From NCBI GenBank assembly GCA_937885175.1, contig CAKZZO010000060.1:1-12061 (forward strand): a stretch of 12,061 bases of DNA. The letters are read 5' to 3'. Shown in pieces: positions 5,826 through 12,061 of the stretch. The stretch comes from an uncultured Treponema sp. GTDB taxonomy: Bacteria; Spirochaetota; Spirochaetia; Treponematales; Treponemataceae. The notes below the pieces were generated by a model, which ran no database searches, was not told the origin of the DNA, and was given only the letters and a program-made list of their open reading frames with translations. The translations under genes and the position numbers were made by a program. The first letter of the stretch is position 1, and each line of letters opens with the position of its first letter.

Positions 5826-5968
5826 CTTAGGGATTGTAGTGGCGGCCTGACTGACGGAGGCAGGCAGAGCCGTTGCCGGATTGACAGCGCAGCGGCAAGC
5901 CGGCAATGGAGCCGAAAGGCGGAACCACGCAAAGCCCGACCGGCTGCCGCAGGCAGACGGGAAGCCCC
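5826..5968. repeat. GC-rich intergenic island, probable dispersed repeat
   Basis: Sharply GC-rich DNA set between AT-rich flanks. It holds TTGCCGG (5873-5879) with CCGGCAA (5900-5906), a CTGCC-GCA-GGCAG hairpin (5944-5956), and repeated CAGGCAG/GCAGGCAG words. Long conserved intergenic blocks ending in CTTAGGGATTGTAGTGGCGGCC (here on the plus strand at 5826) are, as I recall, scattered through several Treponema genomes and often mis-called as genes. I cannot verify the copy number from one window. Confidence 0.45.
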
Positions 5969-6007
5969 ATATAAATAGAAGAAAAACAGACTTTACTTCT
6001 GCTCCAC

Positions 6008-6035
6008 TTGAAATAATCACAAATCCGCTTACAAT
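6008..6035 (+). promoter_or_regulatory. promoter of the hydrolase, predicted to give an almost leaderless mRNA
   Basis: TTGAAA (6008-6013), 16 bases, then TACAAT (6030-6035). The predicted start of transcription, about 6042, lies only a few bases before ATG 6045. No Shine-Dalgarno sequence is present in the preceding 30 bases, which agrees with leaderless translation. Confidence 0.55.
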
Positions 6036-6044
6036 AAAATCACT

Positions 6045-7010
6045 ATGGAAAAGAGAACGCTCAAAAAAATTGCTTGTGGTGCGGCAATTGCGGTCGGTGC
6101 AGTCTTTTTGTATTTGACGGTGATTTATTGTTTTATGTTTGTGCCTGGTTTTGGACGGACAAAGCCTGAGCCGGAACAGATAGAGCACTACGGCGGAGAA
6201 GAAAATCTCCTGCGGAATAAGGAAGACACTGAATGGTTTTTGTCAAAAGTGCCTATTCGTCTGGAGATGAATTCCTTTGACGGATTAAAACTGGTGGCAT
6301 TTTTTCTTCCTGCTGAGGACGCAAAGGGCACGGTACTGATGATGCACGGCTACCATTCCGCTCCCCTGCGTGATTTTACCACCCTTGCCCGCTACTACAA
6401 CAGTCTGGGCTACCATGTTTGCCTGCCCTATCAGCGCGCCCATGGCGAAAGCGAAGGCAAATACCTTACCTTTGGCGTAAAAGAGCGTTTTGACTGCCGC
6501 GACTGGATTCTAAAAATCGACGACATGTTTGAAGGAAGCCTGCCCATTTTTGTGGAGGGCATTTCCATGGGATGTGCCACGGTGGTAATGGCAAGCGGAT
6601 TTGAAAACCTTCCCCTGAACCTGCGGGGCTTTATCGCTGACTGCGGATTTACCGAGCCAAAGGCCATGGCCTACTACGAACTGACAGAACTGCGTCATAT
6701 TCCCGCCAGCCTTTCCAGACTGATTCTTGCCACTGGCGGCTTGTACACCAAACTTTTTGCAGGCTTTTCGCTGGATGAATACAGCACTCTTGAGGCACTT
6801 AAAGTAAACCGCCGCCCCATGCTCTTTATCCATGGCAGCGAAGACAAGCGGGTTCCCATCAGCATGACTATGGCAAACTACGAAGCTGCGTCCTTTCCCA
6901 AGGAATTGTTTTTGGCAGAAGGAGCGATTCACGCCATTGCCCATCTACAGCAGGAAGAACGCTACAATAAACGCGTTCGGGAATTTATGGAACGCTATGG
7001 AGCAAAGTAA
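6045..7010 (+). CDS. membrane-anchored alpha/beta hydrolase (serine esterase/aminopeptidase-like)
   Basis: A 321-residue alpha/beta hydrolase. The N-terminus has a basic start (MEKRTLKK) and one hydrophobic segment (about 9-33), an anchor or uncleaved signal placing the enzyme outside the inner membrane. The catalytic domain spans about 70-318. It has the oxyanion-region strand TVLMMHGYHS (96-105), the nucleophile elbow GISMG with S174, the acid in IHGSEDKRVP (D267) and the His in EGAIHAIAH (H296). The lid region runs about 205-245. The layout resembles the Hydrolase_4/BAAT-like group and Bacillus YqkD-type proteins. The substrate is unknown. With two pectate lyases nearby, an esterase acting on pectin side groups is conceivable, but the sequence does not show it. 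The panE-like gene follows after three bases, so they are co-transcribed. Confidence 0.85.
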   Translation: MEKRTLKKIACGAAIAVGAVFLYLTVIYCFMFVPGFGRTKPEPEQIEHYGGEENLLRNKEDTEWFLSKVPIRLEMNSFDGLKLVAFFLPAEDAKGTVLMMHGYHSAPLRDFTTLARYYNSLGYHVCLPYQRAHGESEGKYLTFGVKERFDCRDWILKIDDMFEGSLPIFVEGISMGCATVVMASGFENLPLNLRGFIADCGFTEPKAMAYYELTELRHIPASLSRLILATGGLYTKLFAGFSLDEYSTLEALKVNRRPMLFIHGSEDKRVPISMTMANYEAASFPKELFLAEGAIHAIAHLQQEERYNKRVREFMERYGAK

Positions 7011-7013
7011 CAT

Positions 7014-7925
7014 ATGGAAATACAAAATCTTGCAATGATTGGCATGGGTGCCGTAGGTGCCGTAGTGGGAATCCGCCTGCAAAAACTCTTGGGCAAAAAC
7101 ATGCAGTGCATTGTGGATGCAGAGCGCAAGGTCCGTTATGAGCGGGACGGAATTTTTGTAAACGGCAAAAAGACCGACTTTACCTGGGTCACGCCAGAAG
7201 AAGCCCGCCCCGCCGACCTGGTAATCATCGCCACAAAAAATGCCCAGCTGCCACAGGCTATCCAGAACATGAGCAGGGCAGTGGGCAAAGACACCATGAT
7301 TCTCTCGCTCCTAAACGGCATTCAAAGCGAAAGGGATTTAGCCGCCGCATATGGAGATGAAAAAGTACTCCCCGCCTTTGTCCTGAGCCTGAACTCCATC
7401 CACGAGGGAAACAAAATCGAATACACTGACGCAGGCCGCCTGATTTTTGGCGAAAGCGACAACCGCAAGACCGAACGAGTGCAAGCCCTCTGCGATTTGT
7501 TTTCCCGCGCCGGCATTGCCTATGTAAATCCCGAAGACATTCAGCTGGAACAATGGAAAAAATACCTGATTAACGTCACCTTCAACACGCTCAGCGCACT
7601 CTGCCGCTCACCCTACGGCGGATTCAAATACCCGGTCATGCAGGAGCTTGCCCGTCAGACTGGTGCCGAAGTCATTGCCGTAGCAAATGCAGAAGGAATC
7701 GCCCTCACCAGCCAGCACCTGGAAGACGACCTTGCCATGATGTGCCGCCACGACCCCCACGGAAAGACCAGCATGCTGCAGGACATGGAGGCCCGCCGCA
7801 AAAGCGAAAACCCCTGGTTTTGCGGTACAATCGTCCAACTGGCCAAAAAGCACCATATTCCCACACCCACCTGCGCCCTCCTGGAAAAACTCCTTGCAGG
7901 TACAGAAGCAGTGCGGGAAATATAA
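7014..7925 (+). CDS. panE: ketopantoate reductase family protein (2-dehydropantoate 2-reductase)
   Basis: A 303-residue member of the ApbA/PanE family, which reduces 2-dehydropantoate to D-pantoate with NADPH in pantothenate and coenzyme A synthesis; cytosolic. The Rossmann signature GMGAVG is at 10-15, followed by the acidic strand end IVDAER. LLNGIQSE (99-106) is the family's cofactor and substrate loop. WKKYLINVTFN (181-191) carries the expected catalytic Lys (K183) and Asn (N187, N191). KTSMLQDMEARRKSE (251-265) is the C-terminal substrate segment with the conserved Glu (E265). The length is normal. The family also contains paralogues with other substrates, and the pairing with an exported hydrolase is not a usual pantothenate operon, so the symbol is tentative. 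The start ATG lies three bases after the hydrolase stop. It converges with the pectate lyase gene, leaving four bases between stop codons and no terminator in the gap. Confidence 0.82.
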   Translation: MEIQNLAMIGMGAVGAVVGIRLQKLLGKNMQCIVDAERKVRYERDGIFVNGKKTDFTWVTPEEARPADLVIIATKNAQLPQAIQNMSRAVGKDTMILSLLNGIQSERDLAAAYGDEKVLPAFVLSLNSIHEGNKIEYTDAGRLIFGESDNRKTERVQALCDLFSRAGIAYVNPEDIQLEQWKKYLINVTFNTLSALCRSPYGGFKYPVMQELARQTGAEVIAVANAEGIALTSQHLEDDLAMMCRHDPHGKTSMLQDMEARRKSENPWFCGTIVQLAKKHHIPTPTCALLEKLLAGTEAVREI

Positions 7926-7929
7926 AAAG

Positions 7930-9525
7930 CTATTCGGTAACGACAGAGACCTTGCCTGCGCCGGCTGCAGAACCGCCTGATTCAGCCTTTAAATCTGACT
8001 TTGCTTCATTGCAAGTTTGCATTACGTACATATAATACTTGTCGGTGTTAAACGGCTTGGAGCCGGAACTGTTGCCCGTATTGTTTCCACTTGCATACAG
8101 AGAGCCTTCAGAATTGCTGAATGCAGTAATGCCGCTTCCAAAATAATTGTTTTCCGCAATAATGAGGGAGTTTGCCCGCCGTCCAATTGCATAACTGTTG
8201 CTGTACCAACTTGCAGACTCATACAGATTATTGTAAATATGAATGCTCGTATTGCGTACCATGGGCAGACGCTGTCCGCATCCGTAGTAATAATTGTGAT
8301 GCAGTGTAACGAAACGCTTGCTGTTGTCTCCGTCGCTGTCACTTGAGCCAATCAGCATAGTCTTGTCATGATTCATAAATTGACAGTATGAAACCGTGAT
8401 ATTTGTCGCGTTTCCTTTTATATCACACAGTCCGTCATAGGTCTGCCATTTTTCACCTGAAGAGCCAAGCGTAAGCGTGTCCTGCAAGGTACAATGGTCA
8501 ATCCAAATGTTTGTGGCAGCCTCAATACTGATGTTGTCAAACTGTGCGTTAAAGCCGTCATTCGCTTCGTGATGAGTAAAGGGGTCACAGGCATCCTGAA
8601 GAACCAGATTGCGGATTGCAACATTGGAAATATTCCGCACACTCAAGGTTCCGCCACGAATGCCGCCCGCAACACCATTAGCATCAGGAATACCAATCAG
8701 CGTAGTATTAGAAACAAGCTGCAACTGAATGACGTTTTTCCATTTGCTGTTCAAGTCCGTCATTATTCCATACAATGAACTCTGCGAGCTTTTTCCGCTC
8801 CTGTCATCGGTTGAGCTTGAACAGGCCGCACCATATGCCTTTACCCAAGCATTATACGTTGCATATGTTCCGCCAGACTTTTCTTTTACCCATGCATCAA
8901 GAGCGGTGGTAGAATCCGTCGTCTTGCCGCCAGCAGCAGGAAGTTTAGAGCCAGAGCCTTCATCCGTCATGTCAATCATGCCCTTTACGTAGATAATGCC
9001 ACCTTTTGAAATTGCCGCTTTTAATTCAGAGCGATTCGTTACTACCGTTCCTGTAAGATTCCCTTTGTAACCGCCAAAGTTTGACGCTGCCTGATAACTT
9101 GCAAAACCCGTGGGCTTATCCGCCGCACTGATAGAAGAACTCATGGTCGTTCCTACCGTCACGCTTGCGCTTGCGTCAGCATATGTTGCAGTGACCGTTA
9201 CATATTCGCTGGCTGTACCGCCAAGGGTAAGCCTTGCCGGGCCGCCACTGGTTACGATTTTTGTTGTTGTGTCCGCAGTATCAAAATATGCACCGCCCGT
9301 TGAATCAGCAGAAAGAGACAGCAAAATGTTTGCAGAAGCGTCAGCCGTGTCTTCTTTTACGTATGTTGCCGTGATTTCTATTGTTTCTCCAGGGGCTACC
9401 ACAGAAGAAGATACAGAAAGATTGATTCCTGTAAAGGGATTGGAAGCATCGTCCTTACAGCCTGCCAAAAAAAGCGACCCTACCGCAAAGGCCGCAATCA
9501 CTCCGATAAAAAATTTTTTGTTCAT
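7930..9525 (-). CDS. PL1-family pectate lyase lipoprotein with N-terminal Ig-like domain
   Basis: A 531-residue secreted lipoprotein that should cleave polygalacturonate by beta-elimination at the cell surface. Signal peptide MNKKFFIGVIAAFAVGSLFL with lipobox LAGC (C23). Residues about 28-125 form an Ig-like or beta-sandwich module (ITATYVKE, SEYVTVTATYADASASVTV). The catalytic right-handed beta-helix spans about 140-525. PL1 marks are GIIYVKGMIDMT (176-187), NTTLIGI, NDGFNAQFD (322-330, calcium region), NIWIDHC (339-345, WIDH), YDGLCDI (363-369), VSYCQF, and GCGQRLPMVR (415-424) with R419 and R424 in the catalytic Arg region. The tail is GAGKVSVV. It shares the core and tail with the lyase at 9664 but has the extra N-terminal module and a much closer promoter. 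The neighbouring lyase suggests a small pectin-degradation locus. The product size and endo/exo mode cannot be read from the sequence. Confidence 0.92.
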   Translation of the reverse strand: MNKKFFIGVIAAFAVGSLFLAGCKDDASNPFTGINLSVSSSVVAPGETIEITATYVKEDTADASANILLSLSADSTGGAYFDTADTTTKIVTSGGPARLTLGGTASEYVTVTATYADASASVTVGTTMSSSISAADKPTGFASYQAASNFGGYKGNLTGTVVTNRSELKAAISKGGIIYVKGMIDMTDEGSGSKLPAAGGKTTDSTTALDAWVKEKSGGTYATYNAWVKAYGAACSSSTDDRSGKSSQSSLYGIMTDLNSKWKNVIQLQLVSNTTLIGIPDANGVAGGIRGGTLSVRNISNVAIRNLVLQDACDPFTHHEANDGFNAQFDNISIEAATNIWIDHCTLQDTLTLGSSGEKWQTYDGLCDIKGNATNITVSYCQFMNHDKTMLIGSSDSDGDNSKRFVTLHHNYYYGCGQRLPMVRNTSIHIYNNLYESASWYSNSYAIGRRANSLIIAENNYFGSGITAFSNSEGSLYASGNNTGNSSGSKPFNTDKYYMYVMQTCNEAKSDLKAESGGSAAGAGKVSVVTE

Positions 9526-9533
9526 GGTTAATC

Positions 9534-9542
9534 ATTATAGCA
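9534..9542 (-). promoter_or_regulatory. extended -10 promoter of the first pectate lyase, predicted leaderless
   Basis: On the minus strand TGCTATAAT (9542-9534) is a perfect extended -10 (TGnTATAAT). No good -35 lies 16-18 bases upstream. The ATG (9525-9523) follows the -10 after eight bases (GATTAACC), so transcription would begin within a few bases of the start codon. There is no Shine-Dalgarno. Confidence 0.7.
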
Positions 9543-9628
9543 CAAAAAAAGCGGTAAAGCATAGACCATGCATCGCCCTTTCGCAGAAAAAAATAAGGGG
9601 AAAAACTCGCCCAGACACAAAAAAGCAC

Positions 9629-9655
9629 AAAAAAAGCCGCCATAGACGGCGGCTT
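9629..9655 (-). terminator. rho-independent terminator of the second pectate lyase
   Basis: On the minus strand, AAGCCGCC (9655-9648) pairs with GGCGGCTT (9641-9634) around a six-base loop, followed by a T run (complement of the A residues 9629-9635). The hairpin begins eight bases after the stop of the lyase gene at 9664. It insulates that gene from the next lyase, which has its own promoter at 9534. Confidence 0.9.
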
Positions 9656-9663
9656 AAAAGCTC

Positions 9664-11046
9664 TTATTTCGGGTCAGTAACTGATGCGGGGTCTGCGTTC
9701 ACCACAGGAACTTTGCCTGCACCGGCGAGCGTCAGAGCCTGGTTCTTTGCTTCGGTAGCCTTAACAGCCGTAAAAGGATAGTAGTCCTTGGGATTCCAAG
9801 CCGGCTTGTCGTTCAGCCAGTTCTTCATCAGGTTCACACTGCCAACATCATACATGCTGCCGTCAGAACGTGAAGTAACAGACTTGCGCTCGTCTTCAAA
9901 GTAGTTGCCTTCTGAGTAGATTTTGCAGTCCTTTCTGCGGTCAATACCACGCTGCCAGGTGTTGTCTGCGCCTGCGCTGTAGTAGTTGTTTGCAATGTGC
10001 AGTGTGGCAAAGCGAACCATAGGCAAACGCTGGCCACAACCGTCATACCAGTTGTGGAGCAGAGAAATAGTCTGGTGATTGATATCGCCAGTCTTCTTGT
10101 CGCTTGAACCGATAAGCTGTGTCTTGTCGTGGTTGCGGAGAATACACCATGAAACGGTCACAAAGTCAGATTCATTGGTGATGTCCAGAAGACCGTCATG
10201 CACCTGCCACTTCATCATCTCGCCGTCCTTGCTCTTGAACTTATCTTTTTCGATATCCTTGGGAGAGAATTTTGAGCTGATAGTACAGTGGTCAATCCAT
10301 ATATATTTTGACGTGCGGACAGTAACAGTATCCCATTCTGCATTCAGACCGTCGTTTGACTCCACTGCAGGGAAAGGATTGTAACATTCGGTAATGTTCA
10401 TGTTGCGGATGATGACATTCTGCTTGTTCTTGATAAAGAGTGAACCGCCAAAGAGACCTGAGTTAGCACCCAGACCGATAATCGTCTTGTTGCTGTTGAT
10501 GTTGACATCAATCAGTTCGCCCCATTCCTTGTCCATCTTTGCGCGGACAGCAGCACCTTCACCGCTTTCGTCAAAGTGTCCGTCCTGAGAAGCGGTATAC
10601 TTAACCTTCCAGTCATGGTAAGAACTAGAAGCCAGTCCTGTGCCAGCAGTGCGCTCAGCAATCCACTTATCCAAAGCAAAGGTTGAGCCAGTTACCGTGT
10701 CGGGAACCATTGAGCCGTTACCCAAATCTGTCATGTCGATAGTACCATCAACATAGATAACCATCGGCTCCTCTGACTCAGCATATTTGATAAAGTCATC
10801 GCGGGTCTTAACCGTTACAATCTGACCGCCAAAACCACCGATAGTACCCTTTTCTGCAGAAGGCGGCGTAATCTTTCCACCTGCCAGATCGGTGTCTTTT
10901 GCATAACTTGCCCAGCCAATAGGGGTGTCTGCAATAGTAATGACATTCTGTGCCTTAGATGCCTTTGAAGAACCACAAGCAGCCAACCCAACCATCAGCA
11001 GACCCGCAGCAGCACATGTCAATCCACGCATTTTTGAAAATTTCAT
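9664..11046 (-). CDS. PL1-family pectate lyase lipoprotein
   Basis: A 460-residue secreted lipoprotein and putative pectate lyase. Signal peptide MKFSKMRGLTCAAAGLLMVG with lipobox LAAC (C24), then a Ser/Lys-rich linker. The beta-helix domain spans about 40-440. Motifs are PMVIYVDGTIDMTDLGNGS (94-112), NKTIIGLG, VIIRNMNI, NDGLNAEWD (231-239), YIWIDHCTI (248-256), HDGLLDIT (283-290), VTVSWC (296-301), LRNHDKTQLIGSSD (303-316), and GCGQRLPMVR (336-345) with R340 and R345. The Arg block reads RLPMVR, the same in the other lyase, against RxPxxR in classical PelC. The Ig-like module of the paralogue is absent. The start ATG (11046-11044) has AAAGGAG (11059-11053) at six bases. A longer untranslated leader and its own terminator (9629) make it a separate unit. 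The C-terminal tail (AGAGKVPVVN) repeats that of the paralogue. Confidence 0.92.
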   Translation of the reverse strand: MKFSKMRGLTCAAAGLLMVGLAACGSSKASKAQNVITIADTPIGWASYAKDTDLAGGKITPPSAEKGTIGGFGGQIVTVKTRDDFIKYAESEEPMVIYVDGTIDMTDLGNGSMVPDTVTGSTFALDKWIAERTAGTGLASSSYHDWKVKYTASQDGHFDESGEGAAVRAKMDKEWGELIDVNINSNKTIIGLGANSGLFGGSLFIKNKQNVIIRNMNITECYNPFPAVESNDGLNAEWDTVTVRTSKYIWIDHCTISSKFSPKDIEKDKFKSKDGEMMKWQVHDGLLDITNESDFVTVSWCILRNHDKTQLIGSSDKKTGDINHQTISLLHNWYDGCGQRLPMVRFATLHIANNYYSAGADNTWQRGIDRRKDCKIYSEGNYFEDERKSVTSRSDGSMYDVGSVNLMKNWLNDKPAWNPKDYYPFTAVKATEAKNQALTLAGAGKVPVVNADPASVTDPK

Positions 11047-11081
11047 ACGTTACTCCTTTAAAGCCATGGCGACAGCCACAC

Positions 11082-11099
11082 GACACGAATGGCACGAAT
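11082..11099 (-). repeat. tandem 9-mer in the pectate lyase leader
   Basis: GACACGAAT (11082-11090) and GGCACGAAT (11091-11099) sit head to tail; read on the lyase strand this is ATTCGTGCC-ATTCGTGTC, then GTGTGGC. Direct repeats at this position could bind a regulator on the DNA or a factor on the leader RNA. Only two copies exist, so chance is possible. Confidence 0.35.
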
Positions 11100-11210
11100 A
11101 ACGATTGCCGGCTTTAGAATGCAATCGCACGTAATAAAAGTACAGGAAAGTATCTTTTATCACGCCGCCTTTTTTTCACTCAGCTTCCGCCGAGAAATTT
11201 TCAGATATAT

Positions 11211-11240
11211 ACTATATCCATTCTAGAACAAAATTCCCAA
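11211..11240 (-). promoter_or_regulatory. candidate promoter of the second pectate lyase
   Basis: On the minus strand TTGGGA (11240-11235) and TATAGT (11216-11211) are 18 bases apart. This would give a leader of about 155 bases before ATG 11046, long enough for post-transcriptional control. The match is modest and other AT-rich hexamers exist closer to the gene. Confidence 0.35.
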
Positions 11241-11390
11241 TCGGTAAAGAAGAAATTTTCCCGCCCGCGAGAATTCGTTTAAATGAATGCCGAAAAAGAA
11301 AAAAAGTTACAGAGAAAACCAACATGCACCGAAGCCGCTTTCACTTTTTTTATTTTATGAATAAAGATTCTCCGCCCCAGTGCGGACGTC

Positions 11391-11455
11391 CACATAAAAA
11401 TTGGTTGTACCGCAGCGGGCTTGACCCGCTGTCGGCTACGAACCTATGTTATGTG
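11391..11455 (-). mobile_element. attC-like integron recombination site
   Basis: A 65-bp imperfect palindrome immediately downstream of, and overlapping the stop of, the minus-strand gene. Outer arms CACATAA (11391-11397) and TTATGTG (11449-11455) are exact complements. An unpaired spacer follows (AAATT against TATG). The inner arms are GGTT-GTA-CCG (11403-11412) and CGG-c-TAC-g-AACC (11433-11444), with single extrahelical bases (c11436, g11440, and t11432) all on one side. The core stem CAGCGGG/CCCGCTG (11413-11419/11425-11431) closes a CTTGA loop. Outer core, spacer, inner box with one-sided extra bases and terminal hairpin are the hallmarks of attC. Read with the gene, R'' is ACATAAC (consensus RYYYAAC, one mismatch) and contains the TAA stop, typical for cassettes. 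The distal R' reads TTTATGT instead of GTTRRRY, so it may be decayed. It could also serve as a terminator (AATTTTTA follows). Confidence 0.6.
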
Positions 11456-12061
11456 TTTTCTAATAATATTTTACCAATTATAAATAAATCTCCAAATTCA
11501 GATAAATAAGGTTCGTTTATCTTATGATTATAAATATCTCTAAAGTATTTACCATCAAAATCAAATTTTTTAATAATCTTCGAATAATCCACCATTTGAT
11601 GACAATGAACAATTCCTTTTCTAAAATATTTACCAATAGAAATTGAATGATTACCGCAATTTACAAAGAAAATATTTAATGGTTTTATAAAAATCACATC
11701 ATGATTTGTTGAGTCTTCTTGCCAAATTGCTTCTTCATTGTCAAAATAATTAAATAAGGGGATTAATCGGGATTTATTCCAAGGGAATGCAATTACTGCA
11801 TCTTTGGATAAATCTAATTGAATATTACATTCGGAAAATAAAATATCATCATAAAAGTTGTAATTTCTATATTTTTCATAGAAATCAACAAATAACTGGT
11901 CTAATCGCAAATTTTGCATTGAGTAATGCATTTTTTCTTTGAAAACAGACATTAAATATTTATTTACAATTGTATCACAACATAAATTAGTAATACTTTG
12001 CAATTCTTTAGACAATATGTAGTGCCATCCGGTTTGTAAAAACGTGGATTTAGCTCCAAAA
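11449..12061 (-). CDS. DUF6710-like protein, 5'-partial, candidate integron cassette gene
   Basis: The frame is open to the right edge, so the N-terminus is missing; about 203 residues are visible, starting FGAKSTFLQTGWHYIL. It fits the DUF6710 pattern as I remember it: a hydrophilic N-terminal helical part, then AFPWNKSRLI, IWQEDSTNHDVIFIKPLNI, FVNCGNHSISIGKYFRKG, VDYSKIIKKFDFDGKYF and FGDLFIIGKILL. The NH, GNHSI and DG residues look like a conserved active or binding site. The function is unknown; no membrane segment or signal is visible. The gene is much richer in A/T than its neighbours and ends inside an attC-like site (stop TAA 11451-11449), both typical of integron cassettes. An internal TTG at 12015 is not a credible start because the frame and the family pattern continue upstream of it. 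Confidence 0.75.
   Translation of the reverse strand, partial: FGAKSTFLQTGWHYILSKELQSITNLCCDTIVNKYLMSVFKEKMHYSMQNLRLDQLFVDFYEKYRNYNFYDDILFSECNIQLDLSKDAVIAFPWNKSRLIPLFNYFDNEEAIWQEDSTNHDVIFIKPLNIFFVNCGNHSISIGKYFRKGIVHCHQMVDYSKIIKKFDFDGKYFRDIYNHKINEPYLSEFGDLFIIGKILLENT

Larger units (their letters stand above)
5698..6044. other. divergent intergenic region between lipoprotein and hydrolase
   Basis: This 347-base gap contains, from left to right, the RBS and promoter of the minus-strand lipoprotein, the palindromes at 5721-5733 and 5797-5812, a GC-rich island (5826-5968) and the promoter of the plus-strand hydrolase (6008-6035). Open frames crossing the island on either strand lack an RBS and look like translated repeat DNA. 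Confidence 0.6.
11061..11390. other. gene-free region upstream of the second pectate lyase
   Basis: About 330 bases without a credible gene. On the minus strand it should carry the lyase leader and promoter. A 9-base tandem (ATTCGTGYC, 11082-11099) lies about 35 bases before the start codon. TTCTAGAA (11221-11228 approximately) is a short palindrome beside the promoter candidate. Near 11371-11386, TCCGC and GCGGA can pair around a six-base loop, just outside the attC-like element. A plus-strand open frame from 11324 lacks an RBS and crosses the attC-like palindrome, so it is rejected. Confidence 0.5.

Noticed and set aside
5814..6188. Open frame on the minus strand across the GC-rich island
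   Set aside because: It covers repeat-like DNA and overlaps the first codons of the hydrolase; it has no RBS and a Pro/Ala-rich translation of low plausibility.
9110..9781. Plus-strand 223-codon open frame
   Set aside because: It is antisense to the pectate lyase N-terminus and runs through the terminator and the leaderless promoter; no start signals.
11403..11444. The right-end palindrome as nothing more than a terminator
   Set aside because: It may terminate transcription, but the outer exact arms, unpaired spacer and three one-sided extra bases are not needed for a terminator and match attC anatomy better. Kept as the alternative explanation.
11324..11509. Plus-strand short open frame
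   Set aside because: No RBS, crosses the attC-like palindrome and runs antisense into the DUF6710-like gene.

Overview
The window looks like a stretch of spirochaete chromosome, most likely a gut or rumen Treponema. I infer this from the style of the lipoproteins, the poly-G tract, the pectate-lyase content and the GC-rich intergenic island. No rRNA or other marker gene is present to confirm it.

Left third (1-4040, + strand): part of a Mu-like prophage. It holds the last codons of a probable portal protein, a small charged protein, and a Mu gpF-like minor head protein with an extra C-terminal nuclease-like (PBECR-type) domain. A strong rho-independent terminator follows. After it comes a tight run of accessory genes: a two-helix membrane protein, a small unknown, DUF4406, DUF2786, another two-helix membrane protein and an ASCH-domain protein. 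No capsid, tail or transposase gene is visible, so this is an unusual phage layout or a remnant.

Middle (4082-6044): a minus-strand lipoprotein with five tandem Ig-like domains and a truncated sixth. Its real start (with RBS and promoter) is at 5697. A run of nine G residues in the signal-peptide codons puts that start out of frame with the body of the gene. One more G, or two fewer, restores a perfect lipoprotein signal peptide. This is either a phase-variable surface lipoprotein caught OFF or a homopolymer sequencing error. Upstream lie a consensus promoter, two AT-rich palindromes and a GC-rich repeat-like island.

Right-centre (6045-11046): a plus-strand pair (membrane-anchored alpha/beta hydrolase, then a ketopantoate reductase-family protein) converges on two minus-strand secreted PL1 pectate lyase lipoproteins. 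The two lyases are paralogues with different architecture and different 5' ends. The first has an extended -10 so close to its ATG that its mRNA is probably leaderless. The second has a normal RBS and sits ahead of a clean terminator. Together they suggest surface degradation of pectin.

Right end (11391-12061): an AT-rich, minus-strand, 5'-partial gene matching the DUF6710 pattern. Its stop codon lies inside the outer repeat of a 65-bp imperfect palindrome. The palindrome has outer arms, an unpaired spacer, inner arms with one-sided extrahelical bases, and a terminal hairpin. That is the anatomy of an integron attC site, so this may be the last cassette of a chromosomal integron extending off the right edge.
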